From: JALUZX01 sp964561605
GTDB taxonomy: Bacteria > Planctomycetota > UBA1135 > JALUZX01
NCBI GenBank assembly: GCA_964561605.1
Contig: CAZLQD010000046.1
Location: forward strand, 1 to 64,000
Length of the DNA stretch: 64,000 nt
Direction: 5' to 3'
Both the position numbers and the translations under genes were made by a program. The notes beneath the pieces are model-generated. The model did no database searches and was not told the DNA's origin. It saw only the letters and a list, made by a program, of their open reading frames with translations. The first letter of the stretch is position 1. The number at the start of each line of letters is the position of its first letter. Positions 24,089 through 33,532 of this stretch are shown in pieces.

Positions 24089-27000
24089 GGGAGGATCTCC
24101 ACCTTTCCGCCCCCCCCGCCCCGCAACACCCTGCCCGGGTCGTAGAGGGCTTCGAGCTGGGCCGGCGACGTGGCGTACTTCCCGGGAAAGACGGCCCGCA
24201 CTCTATACCCCAACACGAAATGGCCCTTCATCTCTCCCGTCCGGAAGACCAGGACCCGGTCGTCCCGGATCTCCACCGTGTCCAGGGCGAGGACCTCGCT
24301 CTTTTCGCCCTCCCCTTCCCGGAGATTCACACCCTCCCGGCCCCCCTCCATCTCGAATCCCCCGGGAAGGACGTCGGCCAGGCAGAAGTTCTCCACTCCC
24401 GCCGGGATCTCCCCCTCGAGGCGCACCACGTAGACCCGGCCCTTCCGGAAGGAACGGACCTGCTTCCCCGACAGGGGGTCCAGCATCCTCCGGACCAGCA
24501 CCGCACCTTTCTCCCCGGAGGCCTCCCCGTCCATGCGGAAACCCTCCACCTCCAGGAACCCGAAGAAATCCCCATTCCCTTCCAGCCGGATCGCCTCGCC
24601 TCCCTTTACTCTGAACCGGATCTCCCCCGGCCCCCGGCCTTCCCGGGAGCCGGCCGGTCCGGTGATCTTCCATTCCAGCGGCGCCTTCCTCCGCCCCGAC
24701 ACCCGGGCGAAGGCCGCCAGGGCCCGGAGGGCCCAGGCCGCTTCCTGGGTGGTGAGGCCGGAGGGATGGAGGGCGGCCTTCTCGAGTCTCCCCACGAGTC
24801 TCATCGTTTCCGGAGAAGCGGGATCGAGCTCCAGGCCGGCCAGGGCCTCCAGGGCCAGGGTACGGAGGGGGGAGGAAAGGGTCCCGCCGGAGAGGCGCTT
24901 CCCCCCGGCAGGAATCTTCCTGCACCAGGCGAGGAGCTTCCGGGCCTCCTTCCGCCTGCCGATGGAGGCCAGGCCCAGGGCCGTCCAGACCGCCCCTTCC
25001 AGGTCCTTCGCGTCCCGGGTCCTCTCGGCGAAGAGGGTGAGCCAGGGCCCCACAGGGCGCCCCGTTCCGGCCAGGACGCAGGCGGCGTAGCACCGGAGCG
25101 CCAGGTCCTCCTCCTTTCCCAGGTATCCCGCGGCCCGGGCCTCCAGGGCCGCCAGGACCTGGGAGGGCACGTCGTAGCCCTTCTCCGATGCGGAAAGGAG
25201 GAAATCCAGGCCGTAGATCGTTCCGAAAGGATACTCCGCCCCCCCGCCGGGCCACCAGGCGAGGCCGCCGAGTTCCATCTGGGTGGAGAGGATCCTGTCC
25301 GCGGCGGAACTCACCATGGCCGAGACGTCGGGCCCTCCGCCCTCGGGCCGCAAGAGGGAGAGGAGCCTCCCCGCGGCAAGGAGCACGAACCCTCTCGAGG
25401 CGGTCTGCTCCACGCACCCGTAGGGGTACTTCACCATCTTCGCCAGCACGGGGACCAGGGCCTCCTCCAGGCTTCCTCCCAGGCGGATCCTGCACCGGGC
25501 CTTCTCCTCGGCCCAGGTCCCGGGAACCCGGATCTCTCCCTTTCCCCGGAAGGCGAATCCCACCCTGAGGGAACAGAAGTGCGCGGGGCGCCTGACGAGG
25601 AAGGGACATTCCACCTCCCTCTCCACGCCGCCCATCCGGGCCTTCGCCAGGAGACCCTGTTTCCCCTCCTTCCCTCCCGCAAGGACGGGGATGGAGAGGC
25701 TCCTACTCTCTCCCTTCTCCAGGAAGAGTTCCTTGGAGGACTTGGCGCCCCCGGCCAAACGGGTCCCCCCCAGGGGCCGGAGCTCCAGGCCGACCTTTCC
25801 CGCCCTTCCGGTCCGGTTGGCCAAGGTGAGGACGACCCGGCTCTCGTCGCCGGGGGAGAGCATCCTGGGCCCCGCCGCCAGGAACCCCAAGGGTGAGGTG
25901 ACGACCAGGGGCTTCGACTCCGCTCCCACCCCACCGGGCCCGGAGGCCAGGACCATGAGGCGGAGCCGCCCCTCGTAGGGAGGAAGCCGGAAGGTGACCC
26001 TCCCCCTTCCCTTCCCGTCCAGCTCCACAGGTCCGCTCCAGAGGGCCAGAGGTTTCAGGAAAGGCGAAATCGTTCCCAGGAGCCTGGAGGATCCCGGCGG
26101 AGGCCCCTCGCCCCCGCCCCGGACGGGAGGAGTCTGGAACCGGGGATTTTCGTAGAGGGACATCCTCGTGTCCGCCCCTTCACCATCGTTCCTGCGGGCC
26201 GCCATGAACCAGCCGAAAGGATCGGGGGAGGGATGGCCCGTGATCCTGAGCACCCCCTCGTCCACCAGGGCCGCCGCGGCCAGGGCCGCGCCGGGGGCCG
26301 TGATCAGGAAGGTCACCTCGGAGCGGGGCCTCACCTTCGCCGGACCGGCCGCTTCCACCTGGATCCTCCGCTCCTTTAGGTCCAGGGCGAAAGAGGTCCC
26401 GCCCACGGCCAGGAAAGGAGGGGACGCCCCGGGAGCCTTCTGGGGCCTGGTCAGGGTGACCAGGGCGTGCAGGTTGGGAAGGGGGAGTCCTCCAGGAACG
26501 GGAATGGAGAGAACCGTCCGGCCGGGCTTCACCCGGCTGACCCGGTATCCGTGGATTCCCGAACCTTCCAGGGTGAGGAAGGCGCTCCCCCCGAAAGGGG
26601 CGTCCAGGGCGATACGGGCCGTCCCGCCGGGCTCCACGGGGGAGTTCAGGCAGGTCACCCTGAGCCTGTCGGGCCGGGAAGGAGTCTCCCCGGCGGCCTG
26701 TTCGACCAGCCGGCCCTTCCAGCGGGCCGAAAGGACGTGCCAGCCCGGACCCTCCCCGGCGAGCCCTTCGAAGCGGACCTCTCCCCTTCCCCCTGCGAGG
26801 GTCACGGTCTTCCGTTCCAGGTCCCGAACGGACTGGAAGGTCTCGTAGGTGAACCGTCCCGAGGGGAGGACCTTGCACCGCCAGTCCCACCGCCTCGCTT
26901 GGTGGACCACCTCGACCCGTACCTTCCGGTCCAGCAACCGGCCATTCCGGTCCAGGAGGACCAGGGAAGCCCCCCAAGGTTCGGTACGGATCCCGAGAAT

Positions 27001-29373
27001 CCCTCCACCCGGAAACGCCGTCCCTTCCCACTTCCCCAGGACGGGCCTGCCCGAAGGGTCCTCCACCTCTGCGACGGCCCTCACCCCCAGGGCCTGGAGT
27101 CCTCCGGGAGCCGGCGGAATCTCCACGGCTACCCGGGCCTCCCCCAGGGCGTCCAGGGCGAAGGAGAGGGGCTTTCCCGCCCCGGGCGGAACGGCCCGGC
27201 CCGCCGGGCCGAAGGACCATCCTTCGTATCCATCGAAGCGGATCTCCTTGCGGTCGAAACGCACGAAGAGCCTTCCCGGAAGACCGCCGGCGGGGCTTCC
27301 TTCGAGCCACCTGGCCTTCACCACGATCCTGGCCCGTCTTCCCGGGGAGAGGGAGCCGTCGGCACGGGCCTCAACCTCGATCCGGTCGGGCACGAAGGCC
27401 TCCACCCGGAAGGAGGCGGCCCCCACCACCTTCTCCCCATCCAGGACCTCGAGACGCCAGGCACCCGTGGGAGCGGCAGGGCCGATCTTCTCCACGGGAA
27501 GGAGGAGTCCGCTCCCCGGAACGGGGAGTTTCTCCGAACGCCTCGTCCTCCCCGCCGGATCGACCCAACGGATCTCCACTTCCTTCCCCGCCGCGGCGAG
27601 GCAGGCCGGGTCCCGCACCATCACAGCTCCATGGGCCTCCCCGCCGGGTCTCACCATGCCCCGGTCCAGGAAGACGAAGGCCTCCACTCCCTCTGGGAGG
27701 TAGGGCCTTCCCGAACCGCCGGCCTCGAGGAAATCCACCCGGTAGTGTTCCAGGTCCGTAAAGCACCGGTCCCTCCCCGAGCGGGCCTCCACCAGGAAAG
27801 GCACCCTGTCGGGAAGGGAGACCGGCCAGGAGAGGAGCAGGGCCCCGTCCGGCCCGGTGGTCCCCCGGGCCAGGAGCTGGTTGGTGGGAGAGAGGAGGGA
27901 TACTCCGGCCCCGGGCACGGCCCTGCCCGAGGCCAGGCTGGTCACCCGGAGGGCCGCCTTTCCAGGGGCGGTCCGGATGGTGATCCCCAGGTCGGTGACC
28001 TGGAGGATCTTCTCCCTCCAGGGCCCCAGGAATCTCCCTTGCCGGTCCAGGGCCCGGATCCGGATCTGGTGCAGGCCCAGGACATTCTTGCCGCCCAGGA
28101 GCTCCTCCAGTGGAACCCTGTGGGTCACCCACTCGTTCCTCGGCCCTCCCAGGGGGCGGACCTCCCCTTTCCAGGGACCGAAGGCCTCGTCGAAGAAAGA
28201 CCAATCGCTCTCGTTCCGGGCGAAGGCGACGGCGTTGTTGGGATACATAGTGCGGATCTCCACCCGGCAGGCGGAGAGATTCACCGCCTGGATGTCCACC
28301 TCCGGCCTGGCCAGGGCGGAAAGAACACGGCCCCGGGAGGCGAACCGGACCGACGGCTCCAGGTCGGGGATCAGGAGGGCCTGGGAGAGGCGGGTCCTGG
28401 TCCTGGCCTGTCCCTTTCCCGGAAACCCCTTCTTCAAGGTCACGCGATAGACCTTACCGGGAAGGAATTTCCCCAGGAGTTCCACGTCGCCCCAATCCCG
28501 GTGGACCTGAAAAGGGACGGAGGGAGTGACCCGGATCCAGTCCTTTCCGGGAAGGGGGACACGGCCGTTGAAGGAGAGGGAGATCTTCCCCTTCTTCCCT
28601 TTCACGCCCTCCAGAACCAGGATCTTCCGGAAGGTGACCATCCTGGTGACGGGCCGCCTCGTGGGAACCACCTTTCCCGGCGGGAGGAGGCCCGGCCCGA
28701 TCCGGATCCGGGCCTTCTCCAGGGGGAGTTCCCTCTCCCCCTTCCGCCTGCCCAGAATCAAGAGGAAGACCTTTCCCTTCTCCTCCGGGACCTCATGGAG
28801 GGAGGTCTCCAGGGGACGTCCCCTCTCGTCCAGGGCCGAGAGCCTTTCGGCCAGGTCCTCCCGGGAGAGGGGCAAGTCGAAGCAAAGGGCCGCCCGGGCC
28901 TCCCACTGGGGGAAATCCCCTTCGAAGATCGGAAGGACCTTCTCCAGTTCCACCGGGGGCGTCTCCACCACCAGGTCCAGGCCCGGTCCCACCTCCCCGC
29001 CCCGGAGGGAACGGAGGGGGCCCGCCGGACGCAGGTGGAACCGGGAAGCCCTGGGAAGGGGACGGGAGGGGACGATCCTCAAGGTGTCCGGTTTCTCCCA
29101 GAAGGAGGCGATCTCCACGGGGGGATCCAGGACGATGGGACTCTTCTCCAGGGGACATCCCACCCGGTTCCCCGGAACCATGGATTCCGGGAACCGCAGG
29201 AGGAGTCCGTCCTCCGAGGCGGCCTCCACCCGGATTCCCCCGGAAGGGATTTCTCCCGAGATCCCCAGGGCGTAGGCCCTCCTCTCCAGGAAATCCCATC
29301 CGTTCAGCCCCACCAGGAGGACCAGGAGAAAGAAAAGTGAAAGGTTGATCCAGAATGAGAGACCCCGGCGCAT
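24085..29373 (-). CDS. Bacterial alpha-2-macroglobulin (thioester protease trap)
   Basis: 1762 residues from ATG at 29373 with GGGAGG upstream. A single N-terminal hydrophobic segment (INLSLFFLLVLLVGLNGW) anchors it in the inner membrane; there is no lipobox. Macroglobulin beta-sandwich domains follow, then the thioester motif YGCVEQT with Cys1320 in an alpha-toroid, and a C-terminal receptor-like domain. It is thought to trap proteases entering the periplasm when the cell wall is breached, working with PBP1C. The in-frame extension to 29589 is rejected because it is Pro/Arg-rich and has no ribosome site. Confidence 0.93.
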   Translation of the reverse strand: MRRGLSFWINLSLFFLLVLLVGLNGWDFLERRAYALGISGEIPSGGIRVEAASEDGLLLRFPESMVPGNRVGCPLEKSPIVLDPPVEIASFWEKPDTLRIVPSRPLPRASRFHLRPAGPLRSLRGGEVGPGLDLVVETPPVELEKVLPIFEGDFPQWEARAALCFDLPLSREDLAERLSALDERGRPLETSLHEVPEEKGKVFLLILGRRKGERELPLEKARIRIGPGLLPPGKVVPTRRPVTRMVTFRKILVLEGVKGKKGKISLSFNGRVPLPGKDWIRVTPSVPFQVHRDWGDVELLGKFLPGKVYRVTLKKGFPGKGQARTRTRLSQALLIPDLEPSVRFASRGRVLSALARPEVDIQAVNLSACRVEIRTMYPNNAVAFARNESDWSFFDEAFGPWKGEVRPLGGPRNEWVTHRVPLEELLGGKNVLGLHQIRIRALDRQGRFLGPWREKILQVTDLGITIRTAPGKAALRVTSLASGRAVPGAGVSLLSPTNQLLARGTTGPDGALLLSWPVSLPDRVPFLVEARSGRDRCFTDLEHYRVDFLEAGGSGRPYLPEGVEAFVFLDRGMVRPGGEAHGAVMVRDPACLAAAGKEVEIRWVDPAGRTRRSEKLPVPGSGLLLPVEKIGPAAPTGAWRLEVLDGEKVVGAASFRVEAFVPDRIEVEARADGSLSPGRRARIVVKARWLEGSPAGGLPGRLFVRFDRKEIRFDGYEGWSFGPAGRAVPPGAGKPLSFALDALGEARVAVEIPPAPGGLQALGVRAVAEVEDPSGRPVLGKWEGTAFPGGGILGIRTEPWGASLVLLDRNGRLLDRKVRVEVVHQARRWDWRCKVLPSGRFTYETFQSVRDLERKTVTLAGGRGEVRFEGLAGEGPGWHVLSARWKGRLVEQAAGETPSRPDRLRVTCLNSPVEPGGTARIALDAPFGGSAFLTLEGSGIHGYRVSRVKPGRTVLSIPVPGGLPLPNLHALVTLTRPQKAPGASPPFLAVGGTSFALDLKERRIQVEAAGPAKVRPRSEVTFLITAPGAALAAAALVDEGVLRITGHPSPDPFGWFMAARRNDGEGADTRMSLYENPRFQTPPVRGGGEGPPPGSSRLLGTISPFLKPLALWSGPVELDGKGRGRVTFRLPPYEGRLRLMVLASGPGGVGAESKPLVVTSPLGFLAAGPRMLSPGDESRVVLTLANRTGRAGKVGLELRPLGGTRLAGGAKSSKELFLEKGESRSLSIPVLAGGKEGKQGLLAKARMGGVEREVECPFLVRRPAHFCSLRVGFAFRGKGEIRVPGTWAEEKARCRIRLGGSLEEALVPVLAKMVKYPYGCVEQTASRGFVLLAAGRLLSLLRPEGGGPDVSAMVSSAADRILSTQMELGGLAWWPGGGAEYPFGTIYGLDFLLSASEKGYDVPSQVLAALEARAAGYLGKEEDLALRCYAACVLAGTGRPVGPWLTLFAERTRDAKDLEGAVWTALGLASIGRRKEARKLLAWCRKIPAGGKRLSGGTLSSPLRTLALEALAGLELDPASPETMRLVGRLEKAALHPSGLTTQEAAWALRALAAFARVSGRRKAPLEWKITGPAGSREGRGPGEIRFRVKGGEAIRLEGNGDFFGFLEVEGFRMDGEASGEKGAVLVRRMLDPLSGKQVRSFRKGRVYVVRLEGEIPAGVENFCLADVLPGGFEMEGGREGVNLREGEGEKSEVLALDTVEIRDDRVLVFRTGEMKGHFVLGYRVRAVFPGKYATSPAQLEALYDPGRVLRGGGGGKVEILP

Positions 29374-29740
29374 TCCGCCCCTCCCTTGTCCCGACGCCCT
29401 GCCATCCCCGGCGGGGGCCGGCGTGGAAAGCCCCCCCGGGGCGCTGGGGAAAGAAGTGAAGATTCCGCCCTGCGGGACCGCCCGGACCCGCGCTCCAGGG
29501 ATTTTCTGAATGACGGAATTGCCCCGTTCCGGCCTCTCGGGGTCCCCAACCGCTCGGGCGATTTTCCCGGACCGTCTTTCCCCCGTCAAGCCACAAGATG
29601 TGGGGGCAAAGCCCCGCGGGGCCCACCATTCCCCGGAACCACGGGGGCCGGCGGGCCTTCCCGTTTCCCGGGGAAGGCCGTAGAGTGTCCGGGGAAGTCC
29701 GGACTTGTCCCGAAGAAACCAGGAACGAGGAGTGAGAAAG
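29374..29740. promoter_or_regulatory. Divergent intergenic region
   Basis: 367 bp between the divergently read alpha-2-macroglobulin and the 522-residue secreted protein, so it must hold promoters for both. I cannot assign -35/-10 boxes with confidence. A GC hairpin at 29600-29626 (GTGGG...CCCAC around GGGGCAAAGCCCC) is the only structure I see. Confidence 0.45.
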
Positions 29741-31309
29741 ATGAAACGCGGCGGAATGGCATCTTCCCTGCTTCTGCTCGGAACCCTCGTCGCGGCCGGG
29801 ACCCCGAAGAGCCTCCGGGCCCAGGACCCGGCCCCACTGGTGCGGGCGGCCTACACGGGACGCCCCATGAGAGTGGAACTCTCCACATCCCTTTCCCGCT
29901 CCTTCTTCGTCCTCCTCGCTTCGGCCCGGCCCGGGCCCACGCCCACCCCCTTCGGAAACCTCCAGGTGGGACTTCCCTTCTTCCCCCTGGCCTGGGGGCG
30001 GACGGACGCTTCGGGCAAGGCCGTCCTGGAGGTGGCCGTCCCCGCCGACCGGGCACTGGCGGGGGGCCGGATCTTCCTGGCCGCCCTCTTCGCCGACACG
30101 TCGGCTTCCCCCCCCAGGGTGCGCCTCTCCGGCGGCAGGAGGATCACCCTCTCGGGCCCCCTCGTGGTGGCCTCCTGCGGATCCTCCCCGCCCATGGCCG
30201 GCCCCGCCCTGGTCTTCGTGGATCTCCTCTCCACGAAGATCGTGGGAGAGATCGTCCTTCCCAGGAATCCCACCAGGGTCTGGGTGGACCGCTTCGGAAT
30301 CAGGGGCTTCGCCGCGGCGGGCCGGAACCTCTACGTCCTGGACATCCCCTCCCGGAAGATCACCTTCACCATCCGCACAGCCGTAAAGACGGACTTCACC
30401 GTCCTCGAGGGAGGTCCGGCGGGCAAGTGGTGTTTCGCCCTGGCTCCGGGAACACCCTTCCTCCCCAAGCCCTCGCCTGGGGAAGTGGTCGCCCTGGACA
30501 CGGAGAAGCTCCTCCTCAAGGGCCCCATCGCACTCTCCTCCCAGGCCCTCGACCTGGCGGCAGCGCCCTACCCCGGGAGGGCCTGGGCCGTGACCAGGAA
30601 GGACCGGATGGTCCACCTCATCGACGGCCCTTCGGCGAAGATCCTCAAGTCCGTCCAGGTGGGAAGGAAGGGGGAGACCCAGGCCTTCGCCGGCGCCCGG
30701 GCAGGCTCCTTCTTTGTAGTGACCACAGGAGACTCGGGGGGGACCAGGCCTCCCGCCCTTGGCTCGGCCACGGCCGTGGATCCCCTGGGAAAGGCGGGTT
30801 CCCCCCTGGCCCTGCCGCCCTACCCCTCCCTTCTCGCGCCCTACAGGGTCGGGACGAATTGGTTCCTCCTGGCGGCCTGCACCTGGGAGGGGAAGGGAGT
30901 CTCTCCGAGCCTCCACGTCCTGGGCCTCTCCCCCCTGAAGGACCTGGGGGCCTTCCCTGGAAAGTGGGCCCGGGGGGCCACGGGCCTGGCGGTCTCCCCG
31001 GTCCTCCCCGCGGGAGCCGTCCTCTGGTCGGGCAACCCGGGCTATCCCCATTCAGGTTTTTTGAGGAACGGGACCCTGGTCCTTGTGGATCCCTCCGCCC
31101 GCAGGATCCGGTCCGTCCTCACCCTTCCCAGGCTCTACCAGCAGGCCCTCTACGCCGTGACCAACCCGACCATGCCGGTATTCCTCTTCTGCGAAAAGGC
31201 GAGCCTCTGGTCGGGGGGCAAGCTCCGTGTCCTGGACATCCCCACGGGGAAGATCCTGGCCTCGAAGGCCGACCTGGGAAGGCCGGTCCTCTCCATGAGC
31301 GACGTCTAG
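29741..31309 (+). CDS. Secreted beta-propeller-like protein, unknown function
   Basis: 522 residues from ATG at 29741 (GGAG upstream); a longer in-frame start at 29705 is less likely. The signal peptide ends near LRAQD. Residues about 30-120 (FFVLLASARPGPTPTPFGNL...LPFFPLAWGRTDASGKAVLEV) resemble the short domain found at the C-termini of secreted planctomycete proteins. The rest has repeated units with LYVLDIPSRKI, VVALDTEKL, VHLIDGPSAKIL and LRVLDIPTGKIL, consistent with a beta-propeller similar to YVTN-type repeats. The ligand is unknown. The agarase-like gene follows 27 bases later on the same strand. Confidence 0.7.
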   Translation: MKRGGMASSLLLLGTLVAAGTPKSLRAQDPAPLVRAAYTGRPMRVELSTSLSRSFFVLLASARPGPTPTPFGNLQVGLPFFPLAWGRTDASGKAVLEVAVPADRALAGGRIFLAALFADTSASPPRVRLSGGRRITLSGPLVVASCGSSPPMAGPALVFVDLLSTKIVGEIVLPRNPTRVWVDRFGIRGFAAAGRNLYVLDIPSRKITFTIRTAVKTDFTVLEGGPAGKWCFALAPGTPFLPKPSPGEVVALDTEKLLLKGPIALSSQALDLAAAPYPGRAWAVTRKDRMVHLIDGPSAKILKSVQVGRKGETQAFAGARAGSFFVVTTGDSGGTRPPALGSATAVDPLGKAGSPLALPPYPSLLAPYRVGTNWFLLAACTWEGKGVSPSLHVLGLSPLKDLGAFPGKWARGATGLAVSPVLPAGAVLWSGNPGYPHSGFLRNGTLVLVDPSARRIRSVLTLPRLYQQALYAVTNPTMPVFLFCEKASLWSGGKLRVLDIPTGKILASKADLGRPVLSMSDV

Positions 31310-31336
31310 GGGCCGGGGGGAAGGCGGAAGGGAAGC

Positions 31337-33466
31337 ATGAAAATCCTCGATAGGAAAGAACCTCGCCTCCCGGGCCGGTCCGCCCCGGCCGTCTTCCTCT
31401 CCGCCCTCGCCTGGGCCTTCCTTCCCCTTCCGGTCCGGGCCGCCGGTCCGGAGCCCCTCTACCCGGGAGACAAGAGCTTCGAGGCCCGGTTCCTCGAGGG
31501 AAACGGAGCCACCTTCTTCCTGAGGGGAAGGCCGGGCCGCCGCTTCATCCAGGTCCGGACCGATCCGGGGGCCTCCTGGCCGGGAGTGACCTTCCACCCT
31601 CCCGGGCGGGCCTGGGACCTCACCCGGTGGACGGCCCTGGTCGCCCTGGTCCGGAACGACTCGCCCTTCCCCTTCCGGATCTCCATCAGGGCGGACTCGG
31701 CCAGGAGAGGCTCCAAGGAGGTCTACATCCAAAGGGGAAGAATGGTCCGTCCCGGCAAGGAGGCGGTGATCTTCATCCCCCTCCTTCCCTACTATCCGCA
31801 AGGGAGGAAACTCTCCTTTCCGGGCATGCGGGCCGGCCCCCCCTTCTCCACGGACTTCGACCCTTCCTGGATCACCCGCCTGGTGATCTTCGCCTCGCCG
31901 GGGAGACGGCGGGTGACCTTCTCCATCCTCTCCCTGTCCATCCTGCCCGCCGACGGCATCCGGGACCGCCTTCCCCCTCCCTGGAAGTTCTTCCCCATGA
32001 TCGACCGTTTCGGCCAGTACATGCACCGCGACTGGCCGGGAAAGACTTATTCTGTGGAAGAATTGCGGGGAAGGGCCTCCGAGGAGAAGGAAGACCTGGA
32101 CGCCCACCCCCGCCCGGCCGACCGGGACCCCTACGGCGGCTGGAGAAGGGGCCCCACCCTGCGGGCCGAAGGCGCGTTCCGGGTGGAGAAGTACCGGGGG
32201 AAGTGGTGGTTCGTCGATCCCGAGGGAAGGCTCTTCTGGTCCCTGGGGATGGACTGCGTGGGCTTCGCCGAGGTCACTCCCGTCTCGGGGCGGGAGCGTT
32301 TCTTCGCCCTCCTGCCCAGGCAGGGAAGCCCGGGATACCGCTGCTTCGGCATCTCCAGCGCCGCGCCCCGGGGCTACTACGCCGGCAAGAAGCCTTTCCG
32401 GACCTTCAACTTCCTGGCCTGGAACCTGGAGAGGAAATTCGGACCCTCGTGGCGGGAGACCTATCCCTTCCTGGCCGTGAGAAGGCTGGCGAGCTGGGGA
32501 TTCAACACCATCGGAAACTGGTCGGACGCAGCCATCCTCCGCTTGAGGAGGATGCCCTACGTGGTGGCCGTCCACTACAGCTCGCCCAGGATCGAGGGAT
32601 CCCGGGGTTACTGGGGAAAATTCCCCGACGTCTTCCACCCTTCCTTCGCCGAGGCCCTGAGGAGGAGGCTCGCCGCCGAGAGAAACCGCTCCGCCCGCGA
32701 TCCCTGGTGCATCGGCTACTTCGTGGACAACGAGCTCACCTGGGGCGGAGAGGGGGAGCTTGCCCGGGCCGTTCTCCGGAGCCCGCCGGAACAACCCGCC
32801 AAGATGGCCCTCCTGGACTTCCTGGAAAAGAGATACAAGAGGGCCGCCGACCTGGACCGGGCCTGGGGGACCAGGTTCGGGTCGTGGAAGGGCCTGGCCG
32901 CCTGGAGGGGCGACCTGAAGACCCGGAAGGCCGAACCCGACCTCCTCGCCTTCGGGAAGGTCCTTTACGAGACCTACTTCCGAACCGTCCGGGACGAGAT
33001 CCGGCGGGCCGCGCCGGGCCGACTCTACCTGGGGTGCAGGTTCTCCTCGGCCAACCCCGCCGCCGTGAAGGCTGCGGCGAAGTACTGCGACGTCCTGAGT
33101 TTCAACTGGTACACCTACGGCGTGGAGGAGAAGACCCTCCCTCCCGGACTGGACAAGCCCATCCTCATCGGCGAATTCCACTTCGGCGCCCTGGACCGGG
33201 GCCTCTTCCACCCGGGCTTGAAGTCCGTCCCGGACCAGAACTTTCGGGCTTCCGCATTCAAGTCCTACCTCGTGGGAGCCCTGAAGAACCCCCTCGTCGT
33301 CGGAGCGCACTGGTTCCAGTACCACGACGAGCCGACCACGGGGAGGTTCGACGGGGAGAACTTCCAGATCGGGTTCACAGACATCTGCGACACCCCATAC
33401 CCCGAGATGGTCCGGGCGGCCAGGGAGATCGGCAAGGACCTCTACCGTATCCGCTACGGTAGATGA
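31337..33466 (+). CDS. Secreted agarase-like (GH50-type) glycoside hydrolase
   Basis: 709 residues. Signal peptide to about residue 34 (LALAWAFLPLPVRA region). An N-terminal beta-sandwich (35-200) precedes a clan GH-A barrel. FVDNELTWG puts the acid/base Glu at 466, and ILIGEFHFGALDRG the nucleophile Glu at 613, in the spacing and context of beta-agarases of GH50. WSLGMDCVGF and NTIGNWSD are further family-like motifs. It probably acts on a marine or algal galactan, but specificity cannot be read. It may be co-transcribed with the propeller-like gene upstream. Confidence 0.75.
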   Translation: MKILDRKEPRLPGRSAPAVFLSALAWAFLPLPVRAAGPEPLYPGDKSFEARFLEGNGATFFLRGRPGRRFIQVRTDPGASWPGVTFHPPGRAWDLTRWTALVALVRNDSPFPFRISIRADSARRGSKEVYIQRGRMVRPGKEAVIFIPLLPYYPQGRKLSFPGMRAGPPFSTDFDPSWITRLVIFASPGRRRVTFSILSLSILPADGIRDRLPPPWKFFPMIDRFGQYMHRDWPGKTYSVEELRGRASEEKEDLDAHPRPADRDPYGGWRRGPTLRAEGAFRVEKYRGKWWFVDPEGRLFWSLGMDCVGFAEVTPVSGRERFFALLPRQGSPGYRCFGISSAAPRGYYAGKKPFRTFNFLAWNLERKFGPSWRETYPFLAVRRLASWGFNTIGNWSDAAILRLRRMPYVVAVHYSSPRIEGSRGYWGKFPDVFHPSFAEALRRRLAAERNRSARDPWCIGYFVDNELTWGGEGELARAVLRSPPEQPAKMALLDFLEKRYKRAADLDRAWGTRFGSWKGLAAWRGDLKTRKAEPDLLAFGKVLYETYFRTVRDEIRRAAPGRLYLGCRFSSANPAAVKAAAKYCDVLSFNWYTYGVEEKTLPPGLDKPILIGEFHFGALDRGLFHPGLKSVPDQNFRASAFKSYLVGALKNPLVVGAHWFQYHDEPTTGRFDGENFQIGFTDICDTPYPEMVRAAREIGKDLYRIRYGR

Positions 33467-33484
33467 CCCCCGGGCTCCCTGGGG

Positions 33485-33527
33485 CCGGGGGGCCGGGACC
33501 CGGCCGGCCCGGCTCCCGGCCCCCCGG
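33485..33527. terminator. Bidirectional terminator-like hairpin between convergent genes
   Basis: A perfect 14-bp stem, CCGGGGGGCCGGGA with TCCCGGCCCCCCGG, and a 15-base loop that is itself GC-palindromic. It lies between the stop of the agarase-like gene and the stop of the convergent ELWxxDGT gene. No T-tract is present on either side, so it may work by a factor-assisted or roadblock mechanism, or protect 3' ends. Confidence 0.7.
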
Positions 33528-33532
33528 AAGGA

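Noticed and set aside
24085..29589. Longer alpha-2-macroglobulin start at 29589
   Set aside because: The extra 72 residues are Pro/Arg-rich, lack a ribosome site, and precede a clean membrane anchor at the ATG 29373.
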